DNA of 64,000 nt from assembly GCF_900156315.1 (NCBI RefSeq), contig NZ_FTNI01000034.1:1-64000 (forward strand), in the 5' to 3' direction. Below, piece after piece: positions 9,502 through 17,259 of the stretch. Below the pieces are notes generated by a model. The model saw only the letters and a list, made by a program, of their open reading frames with translations, had not been told where the DNA came from and ran no database searches. Made by a program: the position numbers and the translations under genes. Numbering within the stretch: the stretch's first letter is position 1; each line of letters starts with the position of its first letter. The DNA is from Microbispora rosea. GTDB lineage: Bacteria > Actinomycetota > Actinomycetes > Streptosporangiales > Streptosporangiaceae.

Positions 9502-10209
9502 TCAGGGGTCGAGCAGGCGGACGCGTACCGCGCGGAAGAGCGCGGGCGCGCCCTCCAGGACCGCCGGCCGGGGGTCGGGGACGGTGAGGAAGGGGCCGGA
9601 CTCCAGGGCGAACAGCGGCGCGAGGCGCCGGTCGCGCCTGATCTCGTCGATCGAGCGCCGGTCCCCGCCGAGCACGACGGCCTCCAGATCCGCGAGCCTC
9701 GGCAGGAGCACCCGGGCGGCCACGTCGGCGGCGGCCCGCAGCGCCTCGGCCGACTGCTTGTCCCTGCGCCGGGCGAAGCGCTGCTGCGACCATCCGCCCG
9801 CCGCGCTGCGCCCGTGGACCTGACGCGAGCCGGCCTTGCCCGTGACGAGGCGGGCGCCGGTGAAGACGCCGGCGGCGTGCCCGCCGAGCCGGGCCAGCAG
9901 CACGCCGACGGTCCGCTCCCGGCATACGTGGGCCACCAGCGCCGCCGCGGCCGGGGGAAGCCGGAACTCACCCTCGTCTCCGTTGTCGTCCCCGCCGTCG
10001 CTCTCGTCCCCGCGGGAGGGGCGCAGCGGCGGGAACGGCACCTGGCACTCGGCGACCGCGCCGTCGGCGGCGTCGAGACGGACCAGGCCGGGCAGGACGA
10101 CGGCCTCGATCGCGCCGTGCCGCTCGGCGAAACGCGCGATCCATCCGGCGAGCCGCTCGGGGGCGACCGAGATCCGTCTGCCGCCTCCCGCGGCCGGCCC
10201 TGCCGTCAT
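9502..10209 (-). CDS. acVLRF1-type peptidyl-tRNA hydrolase (release factor-like)
   Basis: A 235-residue protein matching the actinobacterial VLRF1 group, relatives of eukaryotic Vms1/ANKZF1 and eRF1, which cleave nascent chains from tRNA on stalled large ribosomal subunits. The diagnostic loop is GRSAAGGWSQQRFARRRDKQ, about residues 132-151. It has the G-x-x-x-x-G-G-x-S-Q-x-R-x-x-R-R pattern, and its Gln takes the part of the catalytic GGQ/GSQ glutamine. An acidic low-complexity insert (DESDGGDDNGDEGE) lies near residue 70. It is divergent from the EAL-like gene and downstream of nothing obvious in ribosome rescue. Function is inferred from the family. Confidence 0.8.
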   Translation of the reverse strand: MTAGPAAGGGRRISVAPERLAGWIARFAERHGAIEAVVLPGLVRLDAADGAVAECQVPFPPLRPSRGDESDGGDDNGDEGEFRLPPAAAALVAHVCRERTVGVLLARLGGHAAGVFTGARLVTGKAGSRQVHGRSAAGGWSQQRFARRRDKQSAEALRAAADVAARVLLPRLADLEAVVLGGDRRSIDEIRRDRRLAPLFALESGPFLTVPDPRPAVLEGAPALFRAVRVRLLDP

Positions 10210-10260
10210 GGCTGATCAGGCTACCCGGACACCCGTCTGTAGGATTCCGTCCAACTGACA

Positions 10261-10282
10261 GGGAAATATAGGTGAATTTCCC
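10261..10282. promoter_or_regulatory. Inverted repeat GGGAAAT-N8-ATTTCCC between divergent genes
   Basis: A perfect 7-bp inverted repeat sits in the 100-bp gap between acVLRF1 and the EAL-like gene. It is unusually A/T-rich for this genome and lies 28 bp before the GTG of the latter. It may be an operator for either gene; no cognate regulator is adjacent. Confidence 0.4.
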
Positions 10283-10309
10283 CCCGCGAACGGCAACACC
10301 GCAGCTCGG

Positions 10310-11665
10310 GTGTCCCAGAATTCAATCGTGTCGCTCCCCGTCCACCCGGCGGCGCCGCCCGCCGCGACCTCTCAACGCGTCCCGGCGCCCGGCGCGGCCC
10401 CGGCGACCCCGTTCCCCCCGGACAGCGGGTGGGAACATCCGACGGCCGACGTCGCGCGGGAGCACGACCCGGCCACCATGGTGCGGAGATACACCCCCGC
10501 GGCCCCCGCCCAGCCATACGACCAGCGCGCGCACGCGCCCTCCGCGTCCGGCCTCCCCGGCCCGGCCGCCCCGGTCTTCCTCCCGGTGGTCGATCTCGAC
10601 ACCGGCGGCGCCGTGGCCGTCGAGGTGATCAGCGAGGGCGCCTCCTACGGCGGCCCGGGCATGGCGAGCACGGTGAACGGTCTGCTGGCCGCCGCCCGCG
10701 AGGAGGCCCTGCTGCCGCTGGTCCTGCCGATCTCCGCCGCCGCCGTGGCCGGCGGCTCGGCCGGCCTCGCGTCGCTGCACGAGGCCATGCGCGTGTGCAA
10801 CCGGCGTCCCCGCGAGGTCATCCTCGTGATCGAGGGCGGCTCCGCGTCCGTGGAGCGCACCGCCCTGCTGTCCGGGATCGACGGGCTGCGGGCGGTGGGT
10901 TACCTCATCGCGTTCGGCGGGATCGGCACCGCCGCGCTGCCTCTCGACCTGCTCGCCGACGCCTCGCCGTACATGATCGCGCTGTCCCCCGACGTGGTGG
11001 CACGAGGGCCGCGCGATCCCCGGCGCGGCGCGCTCGCGGAGTCGCTGGTCCGGCTCGCGCGCGGCGTCGGCGCGCACGTGCTCGCCCCGGGCGTGCGGGA
11101 CGAGACACAGCTCGCGGCCGTACGCGGCTGGGGGATCCGGCTCGCGCAGGGTCCCCTGCTCGCGCCGTTCGACTGGCGGCCCTCCCACGGGTACAACCGG
11201 GTCCACGTGCCGCTGCCGGTGCCGGAGGCGACCGCCGCCACCGCGTCGCTGGGCCCCAGGGTGCAGGAGCTCCTGCTCCCCGCGGTCACGCTGCCGGCCG
11301 AGTCGACGGCCGAGGAGGTGGTCGCCGTGCTGAGCGCCGAGCCCTCGATCACGAGCGTGATCCTGGTGGACGAATACCAGCGGCCGCAGGGCAGCATCGA
11401 CCGCAGCCGGTTCCTGCTCTTCATGGCCGGGGCGTACGGCCACGCGCTGCACGCGAAGAAGGCGGCCGGCCGCCTGGCGGACACGGCGAAGATCGTGGCG
11501 AAGACGACCCCGGTGATCGCGGCCATGCAGGTGGCGGGGCGGGACAACACCCGCGTGTACGACGACCTCGTGGTGGTCGACGAAGTCGGCAGGTGCATGG
11601 GCGTGGTGCGGGTCGGCGACCTGCTGCGGCACGCCGCCGACCTCCAGTCGCGGTCGGCCCGCTGA
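10310..11665 (+). CDS. Degenerate EAL-domain protein with C-terminal CBS-like region
   Basis: A 451-residue protein in three parts. Residues 1-85 are a Pro/Ala-rich disordered leader. Residues 88-300 are an EAL-like barrel. Residues 320-445 hold a CBS-like pair (ITSVILVDEYQRPQGSI and DDLVVVDEVGRCMGVVRV). The EAL glutamate survives as VAVEVIS and the QGPLLAPF segment near the end is kept. However, the DDFG metal motif is FGGIG and the KID segment is ALS, so c-di-GMP hydrolysis is unlikely. It is more plausibly a c-di-GMP-sensing or purely structural signalling protein. GTG 10310 is the longest start; GTG 10328 is an alternative. Confidence 0.72.
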   Translation: MSQNSIVSLPVHPAAPPAATSQRVPAPGAAPATPFPPDSGWEHPTADVAREHDPATMVRRYTPAAPAQPYDQRAHAPSASGLPGPAAPVFLPVVDLDTGGAVAVEVISEGASYGGPGMASTVNGLLAAAREEALLPLVLPISAAAVAGGSAGLASLHEAMRVCNRRPREVILVIEGGSASVERTALLSGIDGLRAVGYLIAFGGIGTAALPLDLLADASPYMIALSPDVVARGPRDPRRGALAESLVRLARGVGAHVLAPGVRDETQLAAVRGWGIRLAQGPLLAPFDWRPSHGYNRVHVPLPVPEATAATASLGPRVQELLLPAVTLPAESTAEEVVAVLSAEPSITSVILVDEYQRPQGSIDRSRFLLFMAGAYGHALHAKKAAGRLADTAKIVAKTTPVIAAMQVAGRDNTRVYDDLVVVDEVGRCMGVVRVGDLLRHAADLQSRSAR

Positions 11666-11678
11666 GCCCGCCTCGCGG

Positions 11679-12284
11679 TCAGAGCCAGCCCTGCGCCTGG
11701 GCCTTCTGGACGGCCTCGATCCGGTTGCGCGCGCCGGTCTTGTGGATGGCCGCCGACAGGTAGTTGCGCACCGTGCCCTCCGACAGGTGCAGCCGCAGCG
11801 CGATGTCGTTGATCGTCGAGCCGTCCGCGGCGGCGGACAGCACGTCGCGCTCGCGCGGCGACAGGGGGTTCGGCCCGGCGCTGAGCGCGGCGGCGGCCAG
11901 TCCCGGATCGATCACGCGCTCGCCCCGCAGCACCCGCCTGATCGCGGCGGCGAGTTCGCTCGCCGGGCTGTCCTTCACCAGGAAGGCCACCGCCCCCGCC
12001 TCCATCGCGCGGCGCAGGTAGCCGGGCCTGCCGAAGGTCGTGAGGATCACCACCCGGCACCCGGGGACCCGGCGGCGCAGCTCCTCGGCCGCAGAGATCC
12101 CGTCCCTGCCGGGCATCTCGATGTCGAGCAGCGCGACGTCCGGCTTGGTCGCCTCGGCGACGCCGATCACCTCGTCGCCGTCCGACGCCTCTCCGACCAC
12201 CTCGATGTCGGGCTCCAGGCCGAGCAGGGAGGCGAGCGCTCCCCGCACCATGCTCTGGTCTTCCGCCAGCACGACCCTGATCAC
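11679..12284 (-). CDS. LuxR/NarL-family response regulator
   Basis: A 201-residue DesR-like regulator. The receiver domain carries the acidic pair AED (residues 8-9), phospho-acceptor Asp54 (VALLDIEMPGRDG) and the conserved Thr/Lys (ILTTF, FLVKDSP). The C-terminal LuxR-type HTH (LSPRERDVLSAAADG...HLSEGTVRNYL) occupies about 140-195. Its ATG overlaps the kinase stop by 4 bp, so the two are translationally coupled. As last gene of the ABC exporter-kinase-regulator group it most likely controls that exporter. Confidence 0.92.
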   Translation of the reverse strand: MIRVVLAEDQSMVRGALASLLGLEPDIEVVGEASDGDEVIGVAEATKPDVALLDIEMPGRDGISAAEELRRRVPGCRVVILTTFGRPGYLRRAMEAGAVAFLVKDSPASELAAAIRRVLRGERVIDPGLAAAALSAGPNPLSPRERDVLSAAADGSTINDIALRLHLSEGTVRNYLSAAIHKTGARNRIEAVQKAQAQGWL

Positions 12285-13447
12285 TGGCCCAACCTATCCG
12301 CGATCACCTCGGCCGTACGGTCCAGGGGCGGCGGAACCGCCACCCGCACCCTGAACCCATGCTTGCCGGCCTCGACCTTCAGGCTCCCGCCCGCCGCACG
12401 CACCCGCTCGCCGAGCCCGGTGAGGCCGTTGCCCGGCTCGTACGCGCCGCCGCCGTTGTCGGCGATCTCCAGCACCGCGCCCTCCTCGCCGTACGACACG
12501 TCGATCTCGCAGCGGGTGGCCCCGGAATGCCGGACCACGTTGGTGGTGGCCTCGCGCACGGCCCAGGCGAACAGGCCGTCGAGGTCCTCGGGCAGCGGGG
12601 TGCCGCGGGTGCGCACGGTGAGGGCGACGTCGGCGGCGCCCAGCGCCGACCTGGCGCCGTCGATCTCCTCCGACAGGCGGCGCCGGCGGTATTCGCTGAC
12701 GGCCTCGCGCACCTGGGCCAGCGCCTGCCGCGCCACCGACTCGATGTCCGCCACCTCTCCGGCGGCCTTCTTCGAGCCCTGCTCGCCCAGGCGGCGGGCC
12801 AGCTCGCTCTTGAGCACGATGAGCGAGAGGCTGTGTCCCAGCAGGTCGTGCAGGTCCCTGGCGATCCGCAGCCGCTCCTCCGTGGCGGCCAGCCTGGCGA
12901 CCTCGCTCTGCGCCTGCCTGAGCTGGACGACGAGGACGCGGGTGTTGCGGACGCTCACGAACAGCACGCCGAGCGTGATGATCTGCAGCACGAGCGCCCA
13001 CACCGTGCCGTCGTCGGCGCCCATGACCTTGCCCTCGGCGAGGACGAGCCCGGCCATCGCCGCGATCCCCAGCAGGGCGCGGCGGGGCTGCAGGCCCATC
13101 GCGTAGACGACCACCATGTAGACCAGCAGGGTCAGCCAGGAGGGGCTCCGGAAGATCAACGGGAAGACGGCCGCCATCGTCGTCACGACGCCGAGCAGGG
13201 GGAACATCCACCGGGGGTGGTGATCGAGATCGCGCGGCCCCAGCACGACCGCCAGGTAGACGGCCACGAAGGCCGCGAGCGCGCCCATCCACCAGACCGC
13301 CCGCGCGCCGCTCACGGTGCCGTCGATCACCTCGGACACCGGGTAGAAGAGGTAGATCAGGCCCAGCGACATGCCCATCAGGCGCCTCAGGCGGGAGGGA
13401 CGCTCGTCGATCCCGCCGAAGGTGAACACGTTGGCCAGCCGGCTCAT
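12281..13447 (-). CDS. DesK-type sensor histidine kinase
   Basis: A 388-residue kinase. The N-terminal half has about five to six membrane segments (LIYLFYPVSEVI, ALAAFVAVYLAVVLG, LLVYMVVVYAMGL). The HisKA_3 dimerisation helix has the phospho-acceptor His in ARDLHDLLGHSLS, near residue 200. The ATP-binding domain shows REATTNVVRHS, EIADNGGG and GLTGLGERV. Membrane-embedded sensing with no extracellular domain fits kinases that detect membrane stress or drugs through the linked exporter. The ATG at 13447 follows GGAGGG; an upstream in-frame ATG (13495) overlaps the repeats and is less likely. Confidence 0.92.
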   Translation of the reverse strand: MSRLANVFTFGGIDERPSRLRRLMGMSLGLIYLFYPVSEVIDGTVSGARAVWWMGALAAFVAVYLAVVLGPRDLDHHPRWMFPLLGVVTTMAAVFPLIFRSPSWLTLLVYMVVVYAMGLQPRRALLGIAAMAGLVLAEGKVMGADDGTVWALVLQIITLGVLFVSVRNTRVLVVQLRQAQSEVARLAATEERLRIARDLHDLLGHSLSLIVLKSELARRLGEQGSKKAAGEVADIESVARQALAQVREAVSEYRRRRLSEEIDGARSALGAADVALTVRTRGTPLPEDLDGLFAWAVREATTNVVRHSGATRCEIDVSYGEEGAVLEIADNGGGAYEPGNGLTGLGERVRAAGGSLKVEAGKHGFRVRVAVPPPLDRTAEVIADRLGQ

Positions 13448-13474
13448 CCCGCTGTCCCTCCGAACATGGTGGAT

Positions 13475-13573
13475 GTCAGGCGCGCACCGTCGCACTGTTC
13501 CTTAGGCGCGCACCGTCGCACTGTTCCTTAGGCGCGCACCGTCGCACTGTTCCTTAGGCGCGCACCGTTGCAC
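13475..13573. repeat. 26-bp tandem repeat, three units plus a partial, at the permease stop
   Basis: Exact or near-exact 26-bp units lie at 13475-13500, 13501-13526 and 13527-13552, followed by a partial copy at 13553-13573. That partial copy is the last coding bases of the permease, including its stop TAA (13554-13556). The minus-strand core is GCGACGGTGCGCGCCTAAG. The near-identity shows recent duplication. The array fills most of the gap before the kinase gene and may affect its coupling to the permease. Confidence 0.92.
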
Positions 13574-14291
13574 GACGGTAGGCGACGAGCGCCAGCGCCA
13601 CCAAGGCCACCCCCCAGGCGAGGATGCCGGCCGCGTCGGCCGCGTGCGGGGCCTCGCCCGCCGCGATCTGCCATCCGACGCGCGCGTAGTCGTACGACGG
13701 GGTCACGTGGGCGATGCTCTTCATGGCCGCGGGCATCATGCTCTCGGGGAACCAGAGCCCGCCGAGAAGAGCCAGCCCGAACATGCCGATCATCGCGACG
13801 GGCTGCGCGGTGTCGGGCGGCAGCAGGGATCCGATCGCCAGACCCAGCGCCGCGAACGGGATCGTGCCGGCCCACATCGCCAGGATCAGCTCCGCCCACT
13901 GCAGCGGCGGCAGCGAGACGTGCTGGGTCAGCACCGCGGCCAGGCCGACCAGCAGCAGCGACGGCAGCACCAGCAGCATCGAGGAGGCCAGCTTCGTCAG
14001 GATGATCGCCCGGCCCGGCAGCGGGGTGATCTGGAGCTGCCGCAGCCAGCCGCTGTGCCGCTCCTGCGACCAGGGCACGGCCGTCGACATCATGGCGGCG
14101 GCCAGCGCGCCGTACGCGGCCATCGAGACCATCAGCAGGACGCTGCCGCGCAGCCCCGTCGCCTGGTCGGACTCCGACCCCCAGAGGTTGGAGTAGAGGA
14201 GGTAGAACCCGACGGGGAAGGCCACCACGAAGATGATGTAGCGCTTGTTGCGCAGCATCCGCAGCATTTCGACCTTGATGTAGTGCCGCAT
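13554..14291 (-). CDS. ABC-2 type transporter permease
   Basis: A 245-residue integral membrane protein with about six hydrophobic helices (IIFVVAFPVGFYLLYSN, VLLMVSMAAYGALAAAMM, LLVLPSLLLVGLAAVL, MIGMFGLALLGGLWF). The amphipathic segment SQERHSGWLRQLQITPLPG is the coupling region typical of ABC-2 permeases. It starts 2 bp after the ATPase gene stop and pairs with it as an exporter, probably of a lipid, peptide or antibiotic. Transcription continues to the kinase gene through the repeats that begin at its stop codon. Confidence 0.88.
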   Translation of the reverse strand: MRHYIKVEMLRMLRNKRYIIFVVAFPVGFYLLYSNLWGSESDQATGLRGSVLLMVSMAAYGALAAAMMSTAVPWSQERHSGWLRQLQITPLPGRAIILTKLASSMLLVLPSLLLVGLAAVLTQHVSLPPLQWAELILAMWAGTIPFAALGLAIGSLLPPDTAQPVAMIGMFGLALLGGLWFPESMMPAAMKSIAHVTPSYDYARVGWQIAAGEAPHAADAAGILAWGVALVALALVAYRRATVRA

Positions 14292-14293
14292 CG

Positions 14294-15178
14294 TCAGGCC
14301 TCCTTGGTGAGGGCGAGGAAGGCGTCCTCCAGGTCGGCCCCGTGGACCTGGAGGTCGCGGACGTCGAGGGTGGTCTTGCGATACAGGGCGGCGACGGTGG
14401 CGTCGAGGTCGGTGGTGCGCAGCGTGACCCGGCCGCCCTGGAGTTCCACGCCGGTCGTCCCGGGCAGGGCGTCGAGCCCGGCGACCGGCTGGTCGCCCAG
14501 CAGGAAGCTCACCGCCTGACCGGCGACCCCGGCCTTGATCTCGGCGGCGCTGCCGTCGGCGACGACCCGGCCGCGGGCGATCACGACGACCCGGTCGGCG
14601 TTCTCGTCGGCCTCCTCCAGATAGTGGGTGGCGAACAGGATCGTCCGGCCCCCCGCGGCGTACGCCCGCATGTTGTCCCAGAACGTGCGGCGGGACTCGA
14701 CGTCCATGGCCGCGGTGGGCTCGTCGAGCAGCAGCAGTCTCGGCCCGCCCGCGATGGCCAGCGCGAACCGGACCCGCTGGGTCTGGCCGCCGGACAGCCG
14801 GTCGGCCCGCCGCCGGGCGAGCTCGGTGAGGTCGGCGAGCCGGAGGATCTCCTCCAGCGGCAGCGGACGGGGGTAGAGCCGCCGGACGAAGTCCACGGTC
14901 TCGGCCACGGTCAGCTCGGGGATCAGCGCGCCCTCCTGGAGCATCGCGCCGATCTCCCCGTCGGCGACCGCCGTCTCGGGCGGCGAGCCGAAGACCCGGA
15001 TCTCCCCGGAGCTGGGCCGCAGCAGGCCCAGCAGCATGTTGATGGAGGTGGACTTCCCGGCCCCGTTCGGCCCGAGGAGGGCGACCGTGGCGCCGGCCGG
15101 GATCTCCAGGTCGAGGCCGTCGACCGCGAGGACGTCCCCGTATCTCTTCGTGACGCCGGTGAAGGCGATGGCGTTCAT
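14294..15178 (-). CDS. ABC transporter ATP-binding protein
   Basis: A 294-residue single-cassette ATPase. Walker A is GPNGAGKST (about residue 36), Q-loop MLQEGALIP, signature LSGGQTQRV, Walker B LLLLDEPTAAMD and switch ATHYLEEAD. The C-terminal 80 residues form the small domain seen in drug and lantibiotic exporter ATPases. It is first gene of the group ATPase-permease-kinase-regulator. A symmetrical TGACA/TGTCA site lies about 60 bp upstream and is a candidate target of the encoded regulator. Confidence 0.92.
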   Translation of the reverse strand: MNAIAFTGVTKRYGDVLAVDGLDLEIPAGATVALLGPNGAGKSTSINMLLGLLRPSSGEIRVFGSPPETAVADGEIGAMLQEGALIPELTVAETVDFVRRLYPRPLPLEEILRLADLTELARRRADRLSGGQTQRVRFALAIAGGPRLLLLDEPTAAMDVESRRTFWDNMRAYAAGGRTILFATHYLEEADENADRVVVIARGRVVADGSAAEIKAGVAGQAVSFLLGDQPVAGLDALPGTTGVELQGGRVTLRTTDLDATVAALYRKTTLDVRDLQVHGADLEDAFLALTKEA

Positions 15179-15238
15179 GCCTTCACGGTAGGGATCGGGC
15201 GTGCCCGATCATCAGTGCCGCGTCTCCGGCCTTCGCGA

Positions 15239-15250
15239 TGACATTTGTCA
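15239..15250. promoter_or_regulatory. Inverted repeat TGACATTTGTCA upstream of the ABC/two-component operon
   Basis: The 12-bp site has perfect TGACA/TGTCA arms around TT. It lies 61 bp upstream of the ATPase ATG, where an activator or autoregulator would act. NarL/LuxR-type regulators bind short inverted repeats of this kind. That it is the binding site of the regulator encoded at 11679-12284 is inference from position. Confidence 0.5.
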
Positions 15251-15254
15251 CCCG

Positions 15255-15285
15255 CCTCCCTCCCCCACACGAGAGGGGAGGGAGG
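15255..15285 (-). terminator. Terminator hairpin after the DUF1579-like gene
   Basis: An 11-bp perfect stem (CCTCCCTCCCC with GGGGAGGGAGG) encloses a 9-base loop. It lies 15 bp past the stop of the secreted protein gene and upstream of the ABC operon, isolating the two. Confidence 0.65.
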
Positions 15286-15299
15286 GAACGCCGGGATCG

Positions 15300-15866
15300 T
15301 CAGGCCACTCGTCTCAGGTCCATCTGGAAGTTCTGCCGCCAGGTGGCGCCGCCGTCGAGGGTGTACTCACCGACCTCGTGCCACGTTCTGCCGGTGAAGC
15401 TCAGGGTGTAGCGGATGGTGGGCCCCCCGGTCTGGAGGCTCCATTGGAAGGTGTGGTCGCCGACCACGGGCACGGACTCGGTGACGTGCCCCTGGGAGAA
15501 CGCCTCCCACCGGTACTGCCCGGTCGCGTCGCTGTAGCTGACGACCGCGAGCGCGGTGTCCACGATCCTGCGCGGATCGGCCTTGTCCCGCCCTTCGCCC
15601 TCCACCGTGAGCACCTGGCCGCCCGCCTTGTAGGCGACCTTCTCGGTCTGGAGGAACTCCTGCCGGCCGGTGGCGGTGTCGACCCATCCCGAGCCGGCCC
15701 ATTTCCCGACCATGAAGTCGAGCCTGCGGATCGCGTCGAGTTGCGTCGCGGGGACGTCCGCCGCCCCCGCGCTGGTCGCCGAACGCTCCGCCGCGACGGC
15801 GGGCGCGCCCGCCGCGAGGGTGAGCGCGCACATCAACGGCACCAGCAGACGATGTAATCGCATCAT
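15300..15866 (-). CDS. Secreted DUF1579-like protein
   Basis: A 188-residue protein with a clear signal peptide (MMRLHRLLVPLMCALTLAAG, cleavage likely after APAVAA). The mature part begins with LDFMVGKWAGSGWVDT, a pattern shared with the DUF1579/lipocalin-like group, then a series of beta strands (YRWEAFSQGHVTES, TIRYTLSFTGRTWHEVGEY). A beta-barrel carrier is plausible but no ligand is known. Either of two adjacent Met codons (15866, 15863) can start it. It is monocistronic, with its own terminator. Confidence 0.72.
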   Translation of the reverse strand: MMRLHRLLVPLMCALTLAAGAPAVAAERSATSAGAADVPATQLDAIRRLDFMVGKWAGSGWVDTATGRQEFLQTEKVAYKAGGQVLTVEGEGRDKADPRRIVDTALAVVSYSDATGQYRWEAFSQGHVTESVPVVGDHTFQWSLQTGGPTIRYTLSFTGRTWHEVGEYTLDGGATWRQNFQMDLRRVA

Positions 15867-15921
15867 GACGCGATCTTGACACACGGCGCGCCCCGGTGAC
15901 AGCGGGCCGGAACAGCCTGAT

Positions 15922-16767
15922 TCAGAGACGGCAGGCGAAGATCGCGGTGACCAGGATCGCCTTGGCGCCGATCTCCCAGAGCTGGTCCATCACCTGCTGG
16001 TGGCCCTTGCGCGGGACCATCGCCCGCACGGCCACCCAGCCCTCGCGGTGGAGCGGGGAGACGGTCGGCCCCTCCATGCCCGGGGTGATGGCGATGGCCT
16101 CGTCGATGCGCTCGGCCCGGATGTCGTAGTCGATCATCACGAAGTCGCGGGCCACGAGCACGCCCTGCAGGCGCCGGATGAGCTGCTGGAAGCCGTTGGC
16201 CTCGGGGGCGCCGGCCCGCTTGATCAAGATGGCCTCGGAGTGCGCGATCGGCTCGCCGAACACCTCGAGGCCGACGTTGCGCAGCGTCGTGCCGGTCTCC
16301 ACCACGTCGGCGACCGCGTCGGCGACGCCGAGCCTGATCGCCGTCTCGACCGCGCCGTCGAGCTTGATGACCCGGGCGTCCACGCCCTGGTCGGCGAGGT
16401 GCTTGCCGAGCAGCCCGGCGTACGAGGTGGCGATGCGCAGCCCGGACAGGTCGGTCACACCGGAGTGGGCGCCCGGCGCGGAGGCGAAGCGGAACGTCGA
16501 CCGGCCGAACCCGAGCGGCATGACCTCCTCGGCGGGGGCGCCGGAGTCGAACAGCATGTCGCGCCCGGTGATGCCGGCGTCCAGGGTGCCCTCGCCGACG
16601 TAGACGGCGATGTCGCGCGGGCGGAGGAAGAACAGCTCGCAGGAGTTCTCGGAGTCGACGACCACGAGCTCCTTGCTGTCCCTGCGCTGGCGGTAGCCCG
16701 CCTCTTTCAGCATGGTCTGGGCGGCCTCGGAGAGCGCGCCCTTGTTCGGTACGGCGATGCGCAGCAT
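15922..16767 (-). CDS. hisG: ATP phosphoribosyltransferase, long form
   Basis: A 281-residue HisG catalysing the first step of histidine synthesis (ATP + PRPP to phosphoribosyl-ATP). The substrate loop shows VGEGTLDAGITGRDML and the PRPP motif is DAVADVVETGTTLRNVGLEV. The last 75 residues (GPTVSPLHREGWVAVRAMV) form the ACT-like regulatory domain that gives histidine feedback in long-form, HisZ-independent enzymes. It lies 61 bp behind hisE in the same direction; pairing of hisE and hisG is usual in actinobacteria. Confidence 0.96.
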   Translation of the reverse strand: MLRIAVPNKGALSEAAQTMLKEAGYRQRRDSKELVVVDSENSCELFFLRPRDIAVYVGEGTLDAGITGRDMLFDSGAPAEEVMPLGFGRSTFRFASAPGAHSGVTDLSGLRIATSYAGLLGKHLADQGVDARVIKLDGAVETAIRLGVADAVADVVETGTTLRNVGLEVFGEPIAHSEAILIKRAGAPEANGFQQLIRRLQGVLVARDFVMIDYDIRAERIDEAIAITPGMEGPTVSPLHREGWVAVRAMVPRKGHQQVMDQLWEIGAKAILVTAIFACRL

Positions 16768-16828
16768 GGGTGGAAGATCCTTTCAGGCAAGAACGAGGTC
16801 GATGGACGATCTGCGGCCGCCGTGGCGG

Positions 16829-17092
16829 CTACAGATGCTTGTAGACCTCGTCCAGCCCGATTCCGCGCGCCAGCATCAGGACCTGGACGTGATAGAGCAG
16901 CTGCGAGATCTCCTCGGCCGCCCGGTCCGCCGACTCGTGCTCGGCCGCCATCCAGCTCTCCGCGGCCTCCTCGACGACCTTCTTGCCGATGGCATGGACG
17001 CCGGCGTCCAGGGCGGCCACGGTGCCCGACCCCGCGGGCCGGGTGCGCGCCTTCTCTGCCAGCTCGGCGTACAGCTCTTCGAAGGTCTTCAT
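16829..17092 (-). CDS. hisE: Phosphoribosyl-ATP pyrophosphatase
   Basis: An 87-residue HisE of the all-alpha MazG-like fold that hydrolyses PR-ATP to PR-AMP, the second step of histidine synthesis. Metal-binding acidic residues are in the helix [17 protein letters not shown], followed by [20 protein letters not shown]. It is a stand-alone hisE, not fused to hisI, as usual in actinomycetes. It is first of the hisE-hisG pair. The upstream gap holds the 14-bp repeat array of the preceding gene. Confidence 0.95.
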   Translation of the reverse strand: MKTFEELYAELAEKARTRPAGSGTVAALDAGVHAIGKKVVEEAAESWMAAEHESADRAAEEISQLLYHVQVLMLARGIGLDEVYKHL

Positions 17093-17184
17093 GGTCTCTC
17101 TCGGATCGTGGACGTGCGCCTTCAGGGTATCGGCCCCAGGGTAGTCGCGGGGGCGGGCCGCCGCTCCCCGCGTCCACCCTGCGA

Positions 17185-17259
17185 GATCGGCCCCACTCCC
17201 GGGCTCGATTCCCGGGAGATCGGGCCCCGGGGATCGGGCCTCGGTGATCGGGCTCAGCC
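17185..17259. repeat. 14-bp tandem repeat starting at the esterase stop
   Basis: Three consecutive 14-bp units lie at 17218-17231, 17232-17245 and 17246-17259, with a looser copy at 17185-17198. On the minus strand each ends in GCCCGATC. The unit at 17246-17259 contains the stop codon (17254-17256) of the acetyl-xylan-esterase-family gene. The array lies between that gene and hisE. Confidence 0.75.

Noticed and set aside
16768-16828. Histidine attenuator or T-box before hisG
   Set aside because: The 61-bp gap between hisE and hisG has no run of His codons or attenuator fold.
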